Positions 25,434-34,886 of a stretch of 64,000 nucleotides of DNA are shown piece after piece (the stretch's first letter is position 1; the number at the start of each line of letters is the position of its first letter). The translations under genes were made by a program, and so were the position numbers. Source of the stretch: Deltaproteobacteria bacterium (GTDB lineage: Bacteria > Desulfobacterota > JAFDED01); assembly GCA_019310535.1 (NCBI GenBank), contig JAFDED010000008.1, forward strand, positions 1 through 64,000, written 5' to 3'. Below the pieces are notes generated by a model that worked only from the letters and a program-made list of their open reading frames with translations, was not told the origin of the DNA and did not search any database.

Positions 25434-26759
25434 ATGAAAAGAATATTGACCATTGCCGGCTCTGACTCCGGAGGCGGCGCAGGAATCCAGGAGGATCTCA
25501 AGGTTATTACGGTCCTGGGAGGGTACGGCATGAGCGTGATAACGGCCCTGACTGCTCAAAACACAGTGGGGGTCCATGGAATTCACGAGGTGCCCGTGCC
25601 CTTCGTCGAGGCCCAGATCGATGCAGTGATCTCCGACATTGGGGTGGACGCCGTCAAGACGGGCATGCTGGCCAGCCCGGAGATTGTGGAGTTGGTGGCC
25701 CGTAAGCTCAGGCACTACTCCATCGGATGCGTGGTGGTAGACCCTGTCATGGTGGCCAAAAGCGGGGACCTCCTGCTTGCCGAGGAGGCCAGAGAGACGC
25801 TGAAGCAGAAGCTGGTGCCCTGTGCGCACGTCATAACACCCAACCTGGCGGAAGCTTCGGTACTTACCGGCATGGAGGTCAGCACGCTGGATCAGATGTA
25901 TGATGCCGCCTCGGCCATCCACCATATGGGCGCCTCCCACGTGCTCATAAAGGGCGGCCATCTTGAAAAGGAGGCGATGGATCTCCTCTATGACGGAATG
26001 ACCTACCGCGAGTTTCGAGGCCCGAGGATATCAACCTCCAACACCCACGGCACGGGTTGCACGTATTCGGCGGCTATCGCCACCCTGCTGGCCGGCGGCA
26101 TGACTGTGTCCGAAGCGGTGGCCGAGGCCAAGTTGTTCATGACCCGTGCTATCCGGCACGCCCTGCCCCTGGGAGCCGGACATGGGCCCACGAACCCTTA
26201 CGCGTGGCTGGCCGTGCGGGCGGAGCGATACGATGTGCTGCAGGAACTCAAGCAAGCGTATGAAACCCTGCGCGGCGCCCGAGTGGGGCATCTGATCCCC
26301 GAGGTGCAGACCAACCTGGGATACGCCCTGTCGGCCCCTGAGGGCCCGGAAGACGTGGCCGCATGGCCGGGCCGCATTGTCCGTTACGGGGACACGGTCT
26401 CGGCTGTGGGATATCCCTCATTCGGCGCTTCCCGCCACGTGGCCAGAATCATCCTGACCGCCATGAGATTCCACCCTCTGACGCGCGCTGCCGCCAACAT
26501 CCGATTCAGCGATGAAATAATCGAAGCCTGCCGGCGTGCGGGACTGGCAGTGAGTTCCTTTGATCGTACCCGGGAGCCCTCCGACGTTAAGGCCCGAGAA
26601 GGCTCCACGCTGTCGTGGGGCGTGGAGCAGTGCCTGAGCGAAGGGGAGACCATTCCGGACATTATCTTCGACCGGGGGGACGTGGGCAAGGAACCCATGG
26701 TGCGCGTCTTGGGCCGCGATCCTGTGGACGTGGTGCACAAAATCCTGCGCATTGCGTAG
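25434..26759 (+). CDS. thiD: Bifunctional HMP(-P) kinase / ThiN thiamine-phosphate synthase
   Basis: 441 residues. The N-terminal ~265 are ThiD, which phosphorylates 4-amino-5-hydroxymethyl-2-methylpyrimidine (HMP) twice: ILTIAGSDSGGGAGIQEDLK, GAQ-loop equivalents near ALTAQNTVGVHGIHEVP, DPVMVAKSGDLLL, TPNLAEASVLTG and TSNTHGTGCTYSAAIATLLA. The C-terminal ~170 are the ThiN domain (VGHLIPEVQTNLGYALSAP, VGYPSFGASRHVARIILTA, IIFDRGDVGKEPMVRVLG), which replaces ThiE and joins HMP-PP to the thiazole phosphate. ThiD-ThiN fusions are typical of archaea and some anaerobic bacteria. It is followed by a CytX-like HMP permease. Confidence 0.95.
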   Translation: MKRILTIAGSDSGGGAGIQEDLKVITVLGGYGMSVITALTAQNTVGVHGIHEVPVPFVEAQIDAVISDIGVDAVKTGMLASPEIVELVARKLRHYSIGCVVVDPVMVAKSGDLLLAEEARETLKQKLVPCAHVITPNLAEASVLTGMEVSTLDQMYDAASAIHHMGASHVLIKGGHLEKEAMDLLYDGMTYREFRGPRISTSNTHGTGCTYSAAIATLLAGGMTVSEAVAEAKLFMTRAIRHALPLGAGHGPTNPYAWLAVRAERYDVLQELKQAYETLRGARVGHLIPEVQTNLGYALSAPEGPEDVAAWPGRIVRYGDTVSAVGYPSFGASRHVARIILTAMRFHPLTRAAANIRFSDEIIEACRRAGLAVSSFDRTREPSDVKAREGSTLSWGVEQCLSEGETIPDIIFDRGDVGKEPMVRVLGRDPVDVVHKILRIA

Positions 26760-26808
26760 CACCTGACCAGGCGGTGGAAACTATCGGCACGGTGGGAAAG
26801 GGGGGAAA

Positions 26809-28074
26809 ATGGACCGGATACAACCAATCCTGGCAGAAGAGCGGAACCTGAGCGGCCCGGATTATTTTCTGCTTTGGGCAGGAGCCGCTGTATCGCTTGC
26901 GGAAATATGGGCTGGGGGACTGCTGACCCCTCTGGGACTGGCCGCGGGGATTCTGGTGATCGCGCTTGGCCACGTGGTGGGCAGCTTTCCCATGGCCTGG
27001 GGGGGCATCATCGGCAGCAGGACGGGACTTCCCACCATGGTTATCGTGAGGCCGTCCTTCGGGGAGAGGGGCTCCTATTTCGCCGCCTCCCTCAATGTGA
27101 TTCAACTGATAGGGTGGACGGCGGTCATGCTATGGATAGGCGGCCACACTGCGGCGGCCGTCGGCGGAGGCGACCCGGGATTCTGGATTCTGGCGCTGGG
27201 CGCGGTGACCACGGCCTGGGCCGTGATCGGCCACCGGTACTGGAAGTGGCTCCACCGGGTGGCCGTGACCGCCCTGCTCATCCTGTGCGTTGTCATGACC
27301 GTTGTCATTTTCCGGGAATACGGGTGGTCCCCGCTGGCGCAGGTCCGGGGAGAGCCGGGGTTATCCTTCATGCTGGGGCTGGACCTTGTCATAGCAATGC
27401 CCATCTCCTGGTTGCCGCTGGTCTGCGACTACTCCCGCTATTCCCGGAGCACCGGCGCATGCTTCTGGGGGACATGGATAGGGTATCTCATCGTCAGTTC
27501 GTGGATGTACGTCATCGGGCTTGCGGCTGCGCTGGCGACCCGATCCAGCACCCCGGATGCCGTGGTGATCCAGATGATGGCCTCCATAGGGATGATCCTA
27601 CCCGCGGTGATAATCGTGCTGTTCAGCACCATCACCACCACCTTTCTGGACATCTTCTCCACCGCCATCTCGGCCATGAACATTCGTCCATCCCTGGGGG
27701 AACGCGGCGGCTCTCTGGCAGCCGGCGCGCTTGGCCTGGGGGTGGCACTGGTCTTCCCGGCGACGCAGTACGAGCATTTCCTGCTGTTTATCGGGTCGAT
27801 GTTCTGCCCTCTTTTCGGCGTTGTTCTTGCCGATTTCTTTATCCTGCAAGGCCGGGCGTATCAACCCGAGCAGCTCTTTACACGCGGGATGTATTGGTAC
27901 TGGAGAGGGGTGAATCCTGCGGCGTTCGCCTCATGGGCCGTCGGGTTCGCCGTGTACCAGACGGCCTCCCGGCTCACATGGCCTATGGGCGCCTCTCTGC
28001 CTTCTTTTCTCCTGGCCGGTGCTCTATACCTGATCCTCATGCGCTACGGGCCCACTGTAAAGAAGGTGGTTTAA
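26809..28074 (+). CDS. cytX: NCS1-family permease, probable HMP transporter (CytX-like)
   Basis: 421 residues with about 12 membrane helices of the nucleobase:cation symporter-1 (cytosine/purine permease) family: SGPDYFLLWAGAAVSLAEIW in TM1, GSFPMAWGGIIGSRTGLPTM, FGERGSYFAASLNVIQLIGW, SWLPLVCDYSRYSR in TM6. The CytX branch of this family is repeatedly found with thiamine genes and takes up HMP; its position 49 bp after thiD-thiN supports that here (context inference). GGGGGGAAA precedes the ATG. It completes a salvage set: import, phosphorylation, joining, pyrophosphorylation. Confidence 0.87.
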   Translation: MDRIQPILAEERNLSGPDYFLLWAGAAVSLAEIWAGGLLTPLGLAAGILVIALGHVVGSFPMAWGGIIGSRTGLPTMVIVRPSFGERGSYFAASLNVIQLIGWTAVMLWIGGHTAAAVGGGDPGFWILALGAVTTAWAVIGHRYWKWLHRVAVTALLILCVVMTVVIFREYGWSPLAQVRGEPGLSFMLGLDLVIAMPISWLPLVCDYSRYSRSTGACFWGTWIGYLIVSSWMYVIGLAAALATRSSTPDAVVIQMMASIGMILPAVIIVLFSTITTTFLDIFSTAISAMNIRPSLGERGGSLAAGALGLGVALVFPATQYEHFLLFIGSMFCPLFGVVLADFFILQGRAYQPEQLFTRGMYWYWRGVNPAAFASWAVGFAVYQTASRLTWPMGASLPSFLLAGALYLILMRYGPTVKKVV

Positions 28075-28265
28075 TGAATTGCAATATCAGCTGTTAGCAT
28101 TTGAAAATTCGAGTTGCTCACCACTGGCCTTAACTTGCTAATTTTATATTGCTGTGGGTGTAACCAATCAAATAGATTGTTGCCGCGTGAGGCATAACGG
28201 GTGTTCAAATTAATATTCTCGCACTATACGGCTCCCCGCGGGAAGGGGGGAACACGGATATCCTC

Positions 28266-28784
28266 ATGGACGAGCTCACCAGGGGAGCCGAAGAAGCCGG
28301 CGCCCGGGTGGAGCGGGTCTACCTCCGGAAGCTTACAATCTCTCCCTGCCTGGAAATTTACGGCTGCATGGACACGGGAAGGTGCGTGATACGCGATGAC
28401 TTCCAGTACCTGTATGAACAAATTGTTTCCACCCACGCGGTTGCACTGGCCTCCCCCATTTTTTTCTATACCGTAAGCTCCCACACCAAGATCATGATGG
28501 ACCGCTGCCAGGCCGCTTTCGTGAACAAGTACTGCCGCAAAGAAAGGATGTCCGAGAACATGCGGCCGGGGATATTCCTCTCCGTCGGGGCCACAACAGG
28601 CAAGCTGCTGTTCGATGGAGTACTGCTTTCGATACGCTACTTTTTTGACGCCATCGACGTGGAGCTTAAGGATACGGTCCTGGTGCGCGGGGTGGATGAA
28701 AAAGGCGCCATCCGCCGACGTCCCGACACACTTCAAGAAGCCTTTGACATAGGGTTGCGATTAAGAAAAACAATCAGTGCGTGA
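28266..28784 (+). CDS. NAD(P)H-dependent flavin reductase / iron-sulfur flavoprotein-like protein
   Basis: Flavodoxin-fold FMN protein. The first standard start (ATG 28266) cuts the fold: directly upstream in frame, 28212-28265 encodes NILALYGSPREGGNTDIL, the phosphate-binding loop GSPRxGGNTD typical of the family. The real protein must therefore begin near 28194-28209, where only ATA or ATT codons are available, after an in-frame TGA at 28188-28190. Further motifs: CLEIYGCMDTGRC with spaced cysteines as in iron-sulfur flavoproteins, and ALASPIFFYTVSSHTKIMMD, the flavin-ring loop. Its role, probably as an electron shuttle, cannot be specified. It stands between the thiamine locus and a broken substrate-binding protein gene. 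Confidence 0.8.
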   Translation: MDELTRGAEEAGARVERVYLRKLTISPCLEIYGCMDTGRCVIRDDFQYLYEQIVSTHAVALASPIFFYTVSSHTKIMMDRCQAAFVNKYCRKERMSENMRPGIFLSVGATTGKLLFDGVLLSIRYFFDAIDVELKDTVLVRGVDEKGAIRRRPDTLQEAFDIGLRLRKTISA

Positions 28785-28954
28785 TATTATATTTCCTGCG
28801 AATCAGCTTCGATAGCAACTGACAAGCTCAACGATTCCGGATAGATTCCGCTTTTTCACTTCAACAGGCTCTTGGAAATACAGGAGTTTCCCATAAAAGG
28901 GTATTGATTTGCTAAAAGGTATTTGATTTTATAATCTCAACGGGAGGTGTTGAA

Positions 28955-30283
28955 ATGAAAGGTAAATCCTTGTTTTTCATCGTTTTTTCTCTTTGTTTGG
29001 CTTTGATCTCATTTGAAAGCTATACGTTTGCAGAGGATGGAGTGACCCAGGACTCCATCCTTATCGGAATGACCGGGCATATAACGAAAAGTCTGACGAT
29101 GCCCGAGGAGACCCTGGGCATTAAGCTCTATTTGAAAGAGATTAATGCTAAGGGTGGTGTCCATGGGCGCAAATTTAAATTTATCGAATATGATGATCAG
29201 AATAAAAAGAAGTTAAAAAAAGAAAACCTTATAAAGCTCATCGAACAGGACAAAATTTTTGCAATACACTTTACAGGAGGAACCCCAACGGCGTTGATGG
29301 TTATGAAATACGCGATGGATAAAAAGATCCCTTTCACTTTCCCTCATCAAGGAAGTGATGCTCTGGCGGGGAAGAAATATATTTTTACGAGCTATCCTTT
29401 TTACAGCAAAGAGACCGACATTATGATGAAGTTTCTCGTTACCACACGTAAGTTTACACGGATCGGATTAATTTATGCCGATAATGCTTACGGAAAGATA
29501 TTTTTAAACGGCGTCAAGAGGAATTGTGAAAAATATGGAATTGAGATGACCGGCGCTGAACCTCTTAAAGAACGAGATCCTAAAGACACAAGTGGGCCCA
29601 TGTCCAGGTTGAAGGCGAATAATACCCAGGCCCTTATCATGGCCCTCTATGTGAAACAGGCCGCGGCGGTATTGAGGGCAAGGAAACAGATCGGATGGGA
29701 TGGGGTTACGTTAGTTTCCATCCGGAAACTCAAAAATTCATTCTCAACTCTTATGGTAAAAAGTTGAAGATGGATAAAATTGCTTGTAATATCAATAACT
29801 TATATTATAAAAAACCCTTCTCTCCTCATATGAAAAAAGAAAAAGTGGAGTTTCCGGATGAACACTACGTTAGTATCCACAGGGCCGTTGACGGATGAGA
29901 AGTTTTTGAACGTGGGAGGAGGACTTGGGGAAGGTGTTATCGGCATGGCCCTCTATCCCGATCCTCAGAGAAGCACGAAGTCCTCAATTGTGGAGTATCG
30001 AAAAATTCTTGAAAAATACTACCCGGGCCATGAACCTAATCGATACAATCTCTATGGCTATCTGTATACTAAACTGTTTGTGGAAGGGATTAAAAGGGCG
30101 GGAAAAAATCTCACCAGAGAGGGATTTATCAAATCAATGGAGAGCATCAAAAACTGGGAAAGCGGCATTATTCCTCCGGTGAGCTTCTCAGAAACGGACC
30201 ATCATGCTCAGGATGAAGGATTCATCGTTGAATTAAAGAAAGGGGTGTTTCAACCTTTAACGGATTGGATCCTGGTGGATTAA
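28955..30283 (+). pseudogene. Branched-chain amino-acid-type substrate-binding protein, interrupted
   Basis: Periplasmic binding protein of the leucine/isoleucine/valine (Peripla_BP_6) family. A signal peptide (MKGKSLFFIVFSLCLALISF, cleavage near YTFAED) precedes ILIGMTGHITKSL, YLKEINAKGGVHGRKFKFI, RIGLIYADNAYGKIF. After QIGWDGVTLVS the frame enters a 159-bp insert with in-frame stops at 29765 and 29831, then resumes exactly in frame as TLVSTGPLTDEKFLNVGGG and continues to a normal end (about 389 residues if the insert is removed). Both halves are otherwise intact, so the event looks recent. GGGAGGTG precedes the ATG. No ABC permease or ATPase genes of this uptake family are adjacent. Confidence 0.82.
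29707..29865 (+). mobile_element. 159-bp insertion with 13-bp inverted repeats
   Basis: The insert begins at TACGTTAGTTTCCA (29707-29720), and the same sequence recurs right after it as TACGTTAGTATCCA (29866-29879; 13 of 14 identical), like a target duplication. Inside, CATCCGGAAACTC (29719-29731) and GAGTTTCCGGATG (29848-29860) are perfect 13-bp inverted repeats. The interior is AT-rich with no significant gene and is unrelated to the ~360-bp repeat family. Consistent with a tiny non-autonomous mobile element. Confidence 0.6.
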
Positions 30284-30538
30284 CTTTCCATGATTGATGA
30301 GTAATTTGAGATTGTTCAACACTCTTTTTGGCTTTTGATTTTGACATTATACAGCGATCTCGAAGTGTAAAAGGCATTCATGACACGCGGCACGTACGTC
30401 CCGGCCGTGTAATATCAAAGCCGGAATGGCCATGCCGCGGTTTCAGTGGCAAGTAATGGAGAGCTTGATTTTGGAAAAAATGGGGCAATGCCTCGTAATA
30501 TGCGGGATCGCCGAAATCATCCGAGGTGAACATCAAGC

Positions 30539-31342
30539 TCAATGGCGCCGGTTATCCCCTATCCGCTGTTTCAGACGCTCCACAATCAGAGGCAGTATTT
30601 TGCCTGTCTGTCCGCGGAGACTCACTGTACATGAGGCGGTGAGAGGACTTTCGTAAAGGTTCACCTCAATCACGCTCCCTCCCCGGCGCAGGATCATTTC
30701 CGGAAAAGATGCTGCGGGCTGGACGGTGGCGGAGGTACCTGCCAGTATCATGCAGTCGCTTCGCCCCACTTCCTCCATGCACCGATCCAGGACATCAGCG
30801 GGAATGGGTTCGCCGAACATAACCGTGTCGCCTTTCAAGACATGGCCGCATTGTGGGCAAAGGGGAGGAATCTCATCCAGGGGAACCTCTTCTCTTGGGA
30901 AGCGGGATATGCACCTTATACAGCGCACCAGCCGATAATTGCCGTGAATCTCGGCGATATTGCGGGAGCCGGCTGCGATATGAAGGTTGTCTATGTTCTG
31001 TGTGATGAGGAATTTGAGCACGCCCATGGATTCCAGCTCTGCAAAGGCGTAATGGCCTGGATTGGGCGTTGAACGTTCCAGAGTTTCATTAAGCTCGCGG
31101 CGGTAAGGAGGCGGATTGATCCGTTCTTTCCAGTGATCTCCGGGGTTTTTCATGAAACGCTGGTAGCCATCCATAGGCGGCTCGCCGTACTTGGTCCACA
31201 GTCCGCCCGGGCCTCTGAATGGCGGGATACCGCTTTCCACCGACATACCGGCACCTGTCAGGGCTATGCTGTATCGTGCCGAAGCAAGAAGGCCGGCCGC
31301 GGTATCGATCTTCTGGTTCAATTCCATGTCATTCCCACCCAT
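30539..31342 (-). CDS. cobB: Sir2-family NAD-dependent protein deacylase
   Basis: Removes acyl groups from protein lysines using NAD+. 267 residues. The NAD motif ALTGAGMSVESGIPPFRG (about residues 29-46), TQNIDNLH (catalytic neighbourhood), the proton-acceptor His in EIHGNYRLVRC, and a zinc site of four cysteines (CIRC and CPQCG) are present. GDTVMFGEPIP and LAGTSATVQPAASFPEMIL complete the Rossmann part. It lacks the Ala-to-Tyr/Arg desuccinylase pair in an easily read form, so acyl preference is open. Probably a single gene or the last of a minus-strand run after NfeD. Confidence 0.95.
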   Translation of the reverse strand: MGGNDMELNQKIDTAAGLLASARYSIALTGAGMSVESGIPPFRGPGGLWTKYGEPPMDGYQRFMKNPGDHWKERINPPPYRRELNETLERSTPNPGHYAFAELESMGVLKFLITQNIDNLHIAAGSRNIAEIHGNYRLVRCIRCISRFPREEVPLDEIPPLCPQCGHVLKGDTVMFGEPIPADVLDRCMEEVGRSDCMILAGTSATVQPAASFPEMILRRGGSVIEVNLYESPLTASCTVSLRGQTGKILPLIVERLKQRIGDNRRH

Positions 31343-31498
31343 CGTGTATTTCCTTTATGCAAAAGCGGCGGGTTCAGGTGCTGTATCCCTGGACTCGTCC
31401 ACGAGAGTATGCGCCCTGCAGCGCTTGCGTAATAACACAGCGCCCGGCTATACTCGCACGGCACTATGTTGCAATGTTTCTTCAATGCCCGGTCCGTA

Positions 31499-31900
31499 CT
31501 ATCCGCCCAAAGACTCATCTACCCTCTTTACATGAACGCTCAGACCCACAACCCGGGCAACTTGGATCTCTTCCCCCTCTTGGATGGGATCATCGGAAAA
31601 AGCCTGCCAGACTTCCCCGTGGACAAAAACCTTTCCGCGGGGGTTGAGCGGGGTCAGAGCTTTCCCCCTTTCCCCCACAAGCCCTTCTTTTCCTGTTGCA
31701 GGTTTGCGCTGCATGGCCCGGAAGACCAGCCAGCCAATGAAAACAGAAAAAATGCAAATCCCTATGATAGCCACGGTGAGTACGGGCCGAGACATGTTCA
31801 ACGGGCTGAAACTATTCAAGAAATACAAGATAAAAAGGTCGTCCACCATAAAGAAAAGGCTCAACCCGATCAAGAGAAGAGCCGAACGCGGGTTCATCAC
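31499..31900 (-). CDS. Short NfeD-like membrane protein
   Basis: 133 residues: two hydrophobic helices (ALLLIGLSLFFMVDDLFILY and VLTVAIIGICIFSVFIGWLVF) then a soluble beta-barrel OB domain of NfeD type: GKEGLVGERGKALTPLNPRG, GKVFVHGEVWQAFSDDPIQE, VARVVGLSVHVKRV. NfeD proteins usually partner with an SPFH/stomatin membrane scaffold, but no such gene is adjacent here. The OB domain faces the cytosol or periplasm depending on topology, which I cannot resolve. Located between pcnB and the sirtuin gene on the same strand. Confidence 0.85.
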   Translation of the reverse strand: MMNPRSALLLIGLSLFFMVDDLFILYFLNSFSPLNMSRPVLTVAIIGICIFSVFIGWLVFRAMQRKPATGKEGLVGERGKALTPLNPRGKVFVHGEVWQAFSDDPIQEGEEIQVARVVGLSVHVKRVDESLGG

Positions 31901-31971
31901 ATCATTCCTTGAGCCTGTGGGCTTCGCCTCAGTGGCGGGGGATATTCGTTACTGCACATTATGTGCCTCCT

Positions 31972-33258
31972 TTAACTTAAGTTTCTTCCCCTGCGACGCC
32001 TATAAAGAGCCCGTCTTCTGCTCTTTTTTCTCACAGGTCTGAGGAACTTCTCGCCAAGCAATTTCCACCTTTGAGTATTGTCCACGCACATATCGCCCTC
32101 GGGAATCATATTGCGGGATCGGGCGAAAATCTCGCACAAAAGCAGGGCATGATCAATTTCCTGGCGTTTTTTGAATTTGTTCGGCATGGGTTCTCTTTGC
32201 AGGGAGCGCATCATCCGACGCACCATTACCATCATCTGATTTATCTTGCCGAAGTCGCTTCGGGTGGGCCTGACCCAGGTGAAGAGGTCTTCCAGCACCC
32301 TTTTGATCAATTGGCCGGTGTCTCCGGAGGATTCCTGTTCCATGGCATCAAGAATGACGGGGCCCGAAAGTGTGCTCAACAAAACGCTTACGGGAAGCTC
32401 CACTTGCCGTTGCCGCAACTCATCGAGCAGTTCCAGCGCCCTCCAAAAAACGCTTGCGGCGTGGCCGGTGCTGCGGATGAACCGATCCATCCCCGGGAAA
32501 ATGGTCTTCATAAGCCCCGTATCCATCCACAGATTAAAAGTGCTCCGGGAGTAGCCTCCTCGCAAATCTTGAAGCATTTCCTCCAGAATCCGATTCGGCG
32601 AAGCCAGCAGAATCTCTTTACTGAGCCTCTCAAGAGCATCCCTTGTGTTCGGATGGATGACGAAACCGGTTCGAGCAGCATGTCGGCATGCACGGATCAT
32701 GCGAACAGGGTCTTCCCTGAAGCGAATGTTCGGGTCGCCGATTGTCTGGATAATACGGTTCTGCAGATCCTTTATCCCGCCGACATAGTCGATGATGGAG
32801 AAGGTGGCGATATCATAAAACAGGCCGTTGATGGTCAGATCGCGTCGGAGGGCATCCTCTTCTTCCGTGCCGTACGTGTTGTCTCGCTTGAGTAGCAGGG
32901 TTCCATCGGGCGGAAGATCCGGATTGCGGCGCAATGTGCTCACTTCAACAATATGGTTATCCCTGAACCGGATAAGAGCCACGCGAAATCGGCGCCCCAC
33001 AAGCACACAATTATTGAACACCCGGCGGATTTGCCCGGGGGTGGCATTGGTGGCAACATCAAAGTCCTTGGGCGTTTTCCCCAGCAGGAAATCTCTCACA
33101 CATCCGCCCACCAGATAAGATTTGAATCCTAAGCGATGGAGGCGGTACAAAACCTTGAGGGCATTGGAATGAATGTTTTTCCGCGAAACAGGATGATGGC
33201 TTCGTGAAACAATCAGCGGGTAGTTCATCTTTTTCCGGAATGTCAAATCAGCAAGCAA
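31972..33258 (-). CDS. pcnB: Poly(A) polymerase / tRNA nucleotidyltransferase family protein
   Basis: Class II nucleotidyltransferase that adds A (or CCA) to RNA 3' ends. 428 residues from a TTG at 33258; an ATG at 33228 (GGAAAAAG upstream) is an equally good start. Landmarks: YLVGGCVRDFLLGKTPKDFDVATNATP with the catalytic D-x-D, GRRFRVALIRF, RRDLTINGLFYDI and the helical RNA-binding part from RMIRACRHAARTGF. The poly(A)-polymerase type is favoured by the long C-terminus ending in an arginine-rich tail (RPVRKKSRRRALYRRRRGR). Its start overlaps the end of the DUF72 gene, suggesting coupling. Confidence 0.9.
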   Translation of the reverse strand: MLADLTFRKKMNYPLIVSRSHHPVSRKNIHSNALKVLYRLHRLGFKSYLVGGCVRDFLLGKTPKDFDVATNATPGQIRRVFNNCVLVGRRFRVALIRFRDNHIVEVSTLRRNPDLPPDGTLLLKRDNTYGTEEEDALRRDLTINGLFYDIATFSIIDYVGGIKDLQNRIIQTIGDPNIRFREDPVRMIRACRHAARTGFVIHPNTRDALERLSKEILLASPNRILEEMLQDLRGGYSRSTFNLWMDTGLMKTIFPGMDRFIRSTGHAASVFWRALELLDELRQRQVELPVSVLLSTLSGPVILDAMEQESSGDTGQLIKRVLEDLFTWVRPTRSDFGKINQMMVMVRRMMRSLQREPMPNKFKKRQEIDHALLLCEIFARSRNMIPEGDMCVDNTQRWKLLGEKFLRPVRKKSRRRALYRRRRGRNLS

Positions 33259-34159
33259 TCTCGTTCAAATGGGGAAATGTCTTCAGGACGGTTTCCGCAA
33301 TCCTGATGGGCCTGCCGGAAAGGAGGAACTGAAGTTGATGGGCATTGCAAATGGCCTGGCCCCGGAAGTGGTTATTGGTAATGACGTAAACCTCGCGCGC
33401 ACTTTTTACAACCAAAGCCACTCGCCGTGCCCATTCTTGCAGCTCGTCCATTGAGTACAGATAATCGTACCGCTCATCCCGGCCCGCACCATTGCGAAAC
33501 CAATCGGCATAATTTCGCCCGTGTAATCGAATATAGGCCACGCGCCACGTAACCCGAGCCGAAGGGCCCATGGATCGTACAAACAGGGGCTGGTCAATGT
33601 TCACAAAACCGATTTCCCGCCTGGAGAGAAACCGGTAAAATGCGGGAGTGTTCCATGATGAATGCCGTACCTCCACAACCAATGGATACCCTCCAAAACG
33701 ATCCAGCAGTTCCGCAAGTCTTTGCCTTTCATTTACTAAGTTTTTAAACGACCATGGAAATTGGAGCAGGAGGCAACCCAATTTCCCGTGTTCTTGAAGA
33801 ACGTCTATAGCATCTCGATAAATGCCAACAACCGTCTCGTCGATATCAGTCTCTCTCTCGTGGGTGAATCCCCGCCATAATTTAATCGTAAAGCGAAAGC
33901 GGTGATCATGGGCGACCCGACGACACCATTCTCTGCAGTGGCTCAATGCCGGCGGGCGGTAAAAGGAGCTGTTCACTTCCACTGTAGAAAAATAGCGTGA
34001 AAGGTACGTCAAGGGATGGAAACCTCGCCCTGGAGTGGAAGGATAGACTCTTTCTTTCCAATCCGCATAAGACCATCCTGCCGGGCCGATATGAATCTGC
34101 TCAAGTTCGTCATTGCTCAGGATGGCCTCCCCCCGGGAAGGTGAGGTGTCTTGGGACAT
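33248..34159 (-). CDS. DUF72 (YecE-like) protein
   Basis: 303 residues from the ATG at 34159 (AAGGATT upstream); an earlier frame opening at 34213 overlaps the neighbouring gene. The TIM-barrel-like DUF72 family has unknown biochemical function. Its signatures are plain: IHIGPAGWSYADWKERVYPS, FSTVEVNSSFYRPP, LLQFPWSFKN, VVEVRHSSWNTPAFYRFL, YIRLHGRNYADWFRNGAG and VYVITNNHFRGQAICNA. Coupled to pcnB (short overlap) and 4 bp after a small membrane protein gene, forming a compact minus-strand operon. Confidence 0.9.
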   Translation of the reverse strand: MSQDTSPSRGEAILSNDELEQIHIGPAGWSYADWKERVYPSTPGRGFHPLTYLSRYFSTVEVNSSFYRPPALSHCREWCRRVAHDHRFRFTIKLWRGFTHERETDIDETVVGIYRDAIDVLQEHGKLGCLLLQFPWSFKNLVNERQRLAELLDRFGGYPLVVEVRHSSWNTPAFYRFLSRREIGFVNIDQPLFVRSMGPSARVTWRVAYIRLHGRNYADWFRNGAGRDERYDYLYSMDELQEWARRVALVVKSAREVYVITNNHFRGQAICNAHQLQFLLSGRPIRIAETVLKTFPHLNEIAC

Positions 34160-34163
34160 GAGT

Positions 34164-34469
34164 TCAATCCTTGATGAACAGCCAGTATGCGGCCACAGCT
34201 CCCACAAAGGCAATAATCCCCAAGAAGAACAGTGGAATCCTCATGTCGCCAGCTACATCCGTGCTCACCAGCACAAAAACCTTGATCACCACAATGGATA
34301 CGACAATGAAGTCTATCGCTGCTATAATCTTCTGTCTCTTGAGCACGGCCCAGATCATCACTATACCGGCAACACCCCAGAAGTAAGGACTGTACACCAG
34401 TACTTCAGGCGGGTGCTGATCCATGAATTCCCTTAATTTCAGCCAATATGTATTAAACAGTTCGCCCAT
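34164..34469 (-). CDS. Small three-helix membrane protein
   Basis: 101 residues from the ATG at 34469, which has GGAGGAG six bases upstream; the frame also opens at 34517 but with no ribosome binding site. Three hydrophobic segments (SPYFWGVAGIVMIWAVL, AIDFIVVSIVVIKVFVLV, IPLFFLGIIAFVGAVAAYWL) follow a charged N-terminal helix. No family recognised. It is the likely first gene of the operon with DUF72 and pcnB. Confidence 0.7.
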   Translation of the reverse strand: MGELFNTYWLKLREFMDQHPPEVLVYSPYFWGVAGIVMIWAVLKRQKIIAAIDFIVVSIVVIKVFVLVSTDVAGDMRIPLFFLGIIAFVGAVAAYWLFIKD

Positions 34470-34886
34470 CGCCGGCTCCTCCGCCCTGATATCGGCTATT
34501 AAAAGTTGATGGATCACTCCTCACTGTAATTATCTTTTTTAACTGCAGTACCAAATCATGTATATCCTCAGGTCTTGCAACTTCCAGAGCCTGTTGAGCG
34601 CGGCATGAATAAATGAATAAATAATGAAACCTATAAAGAAGTTGCTTTATAAAAAATAACAAATTAAGCAAAAAAATAAAAGAAAAAAGAAACCACCACA
34701 AGAAATCTCTATAATACTATGTTACCATCCGATTCCAAGCCCTGGGGAAAAGCCATGCGCAAACACAATTCCGGATACCGCACAGGCTCTGCATTTAAGC
34801 TTGACACTATACTAAAATTGGAATAAATTAAAAAAGATATACTTACACAACTTCCTGTGTGAAGACTGATTAAGGATGGGTCTTCC
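34470..34886. other. Intergenic region between divergent operons
   Basis: AT-rich space between the small membrane protein (minus) and the GerMN gene (plus). A Lys/Phe-rich short frame on the minus strand (34453-34701) is composition-driven and not a gene. Promoters for both directions are expected, but none is clear enough to call. Confidence 0.4.

Noticed and set aside
29695-29898. 67-codon gene inside the binding-protein insertion
   Set aside because: It starts in the host gene in another frame and runs across the insert; no motif or start signal of its own.
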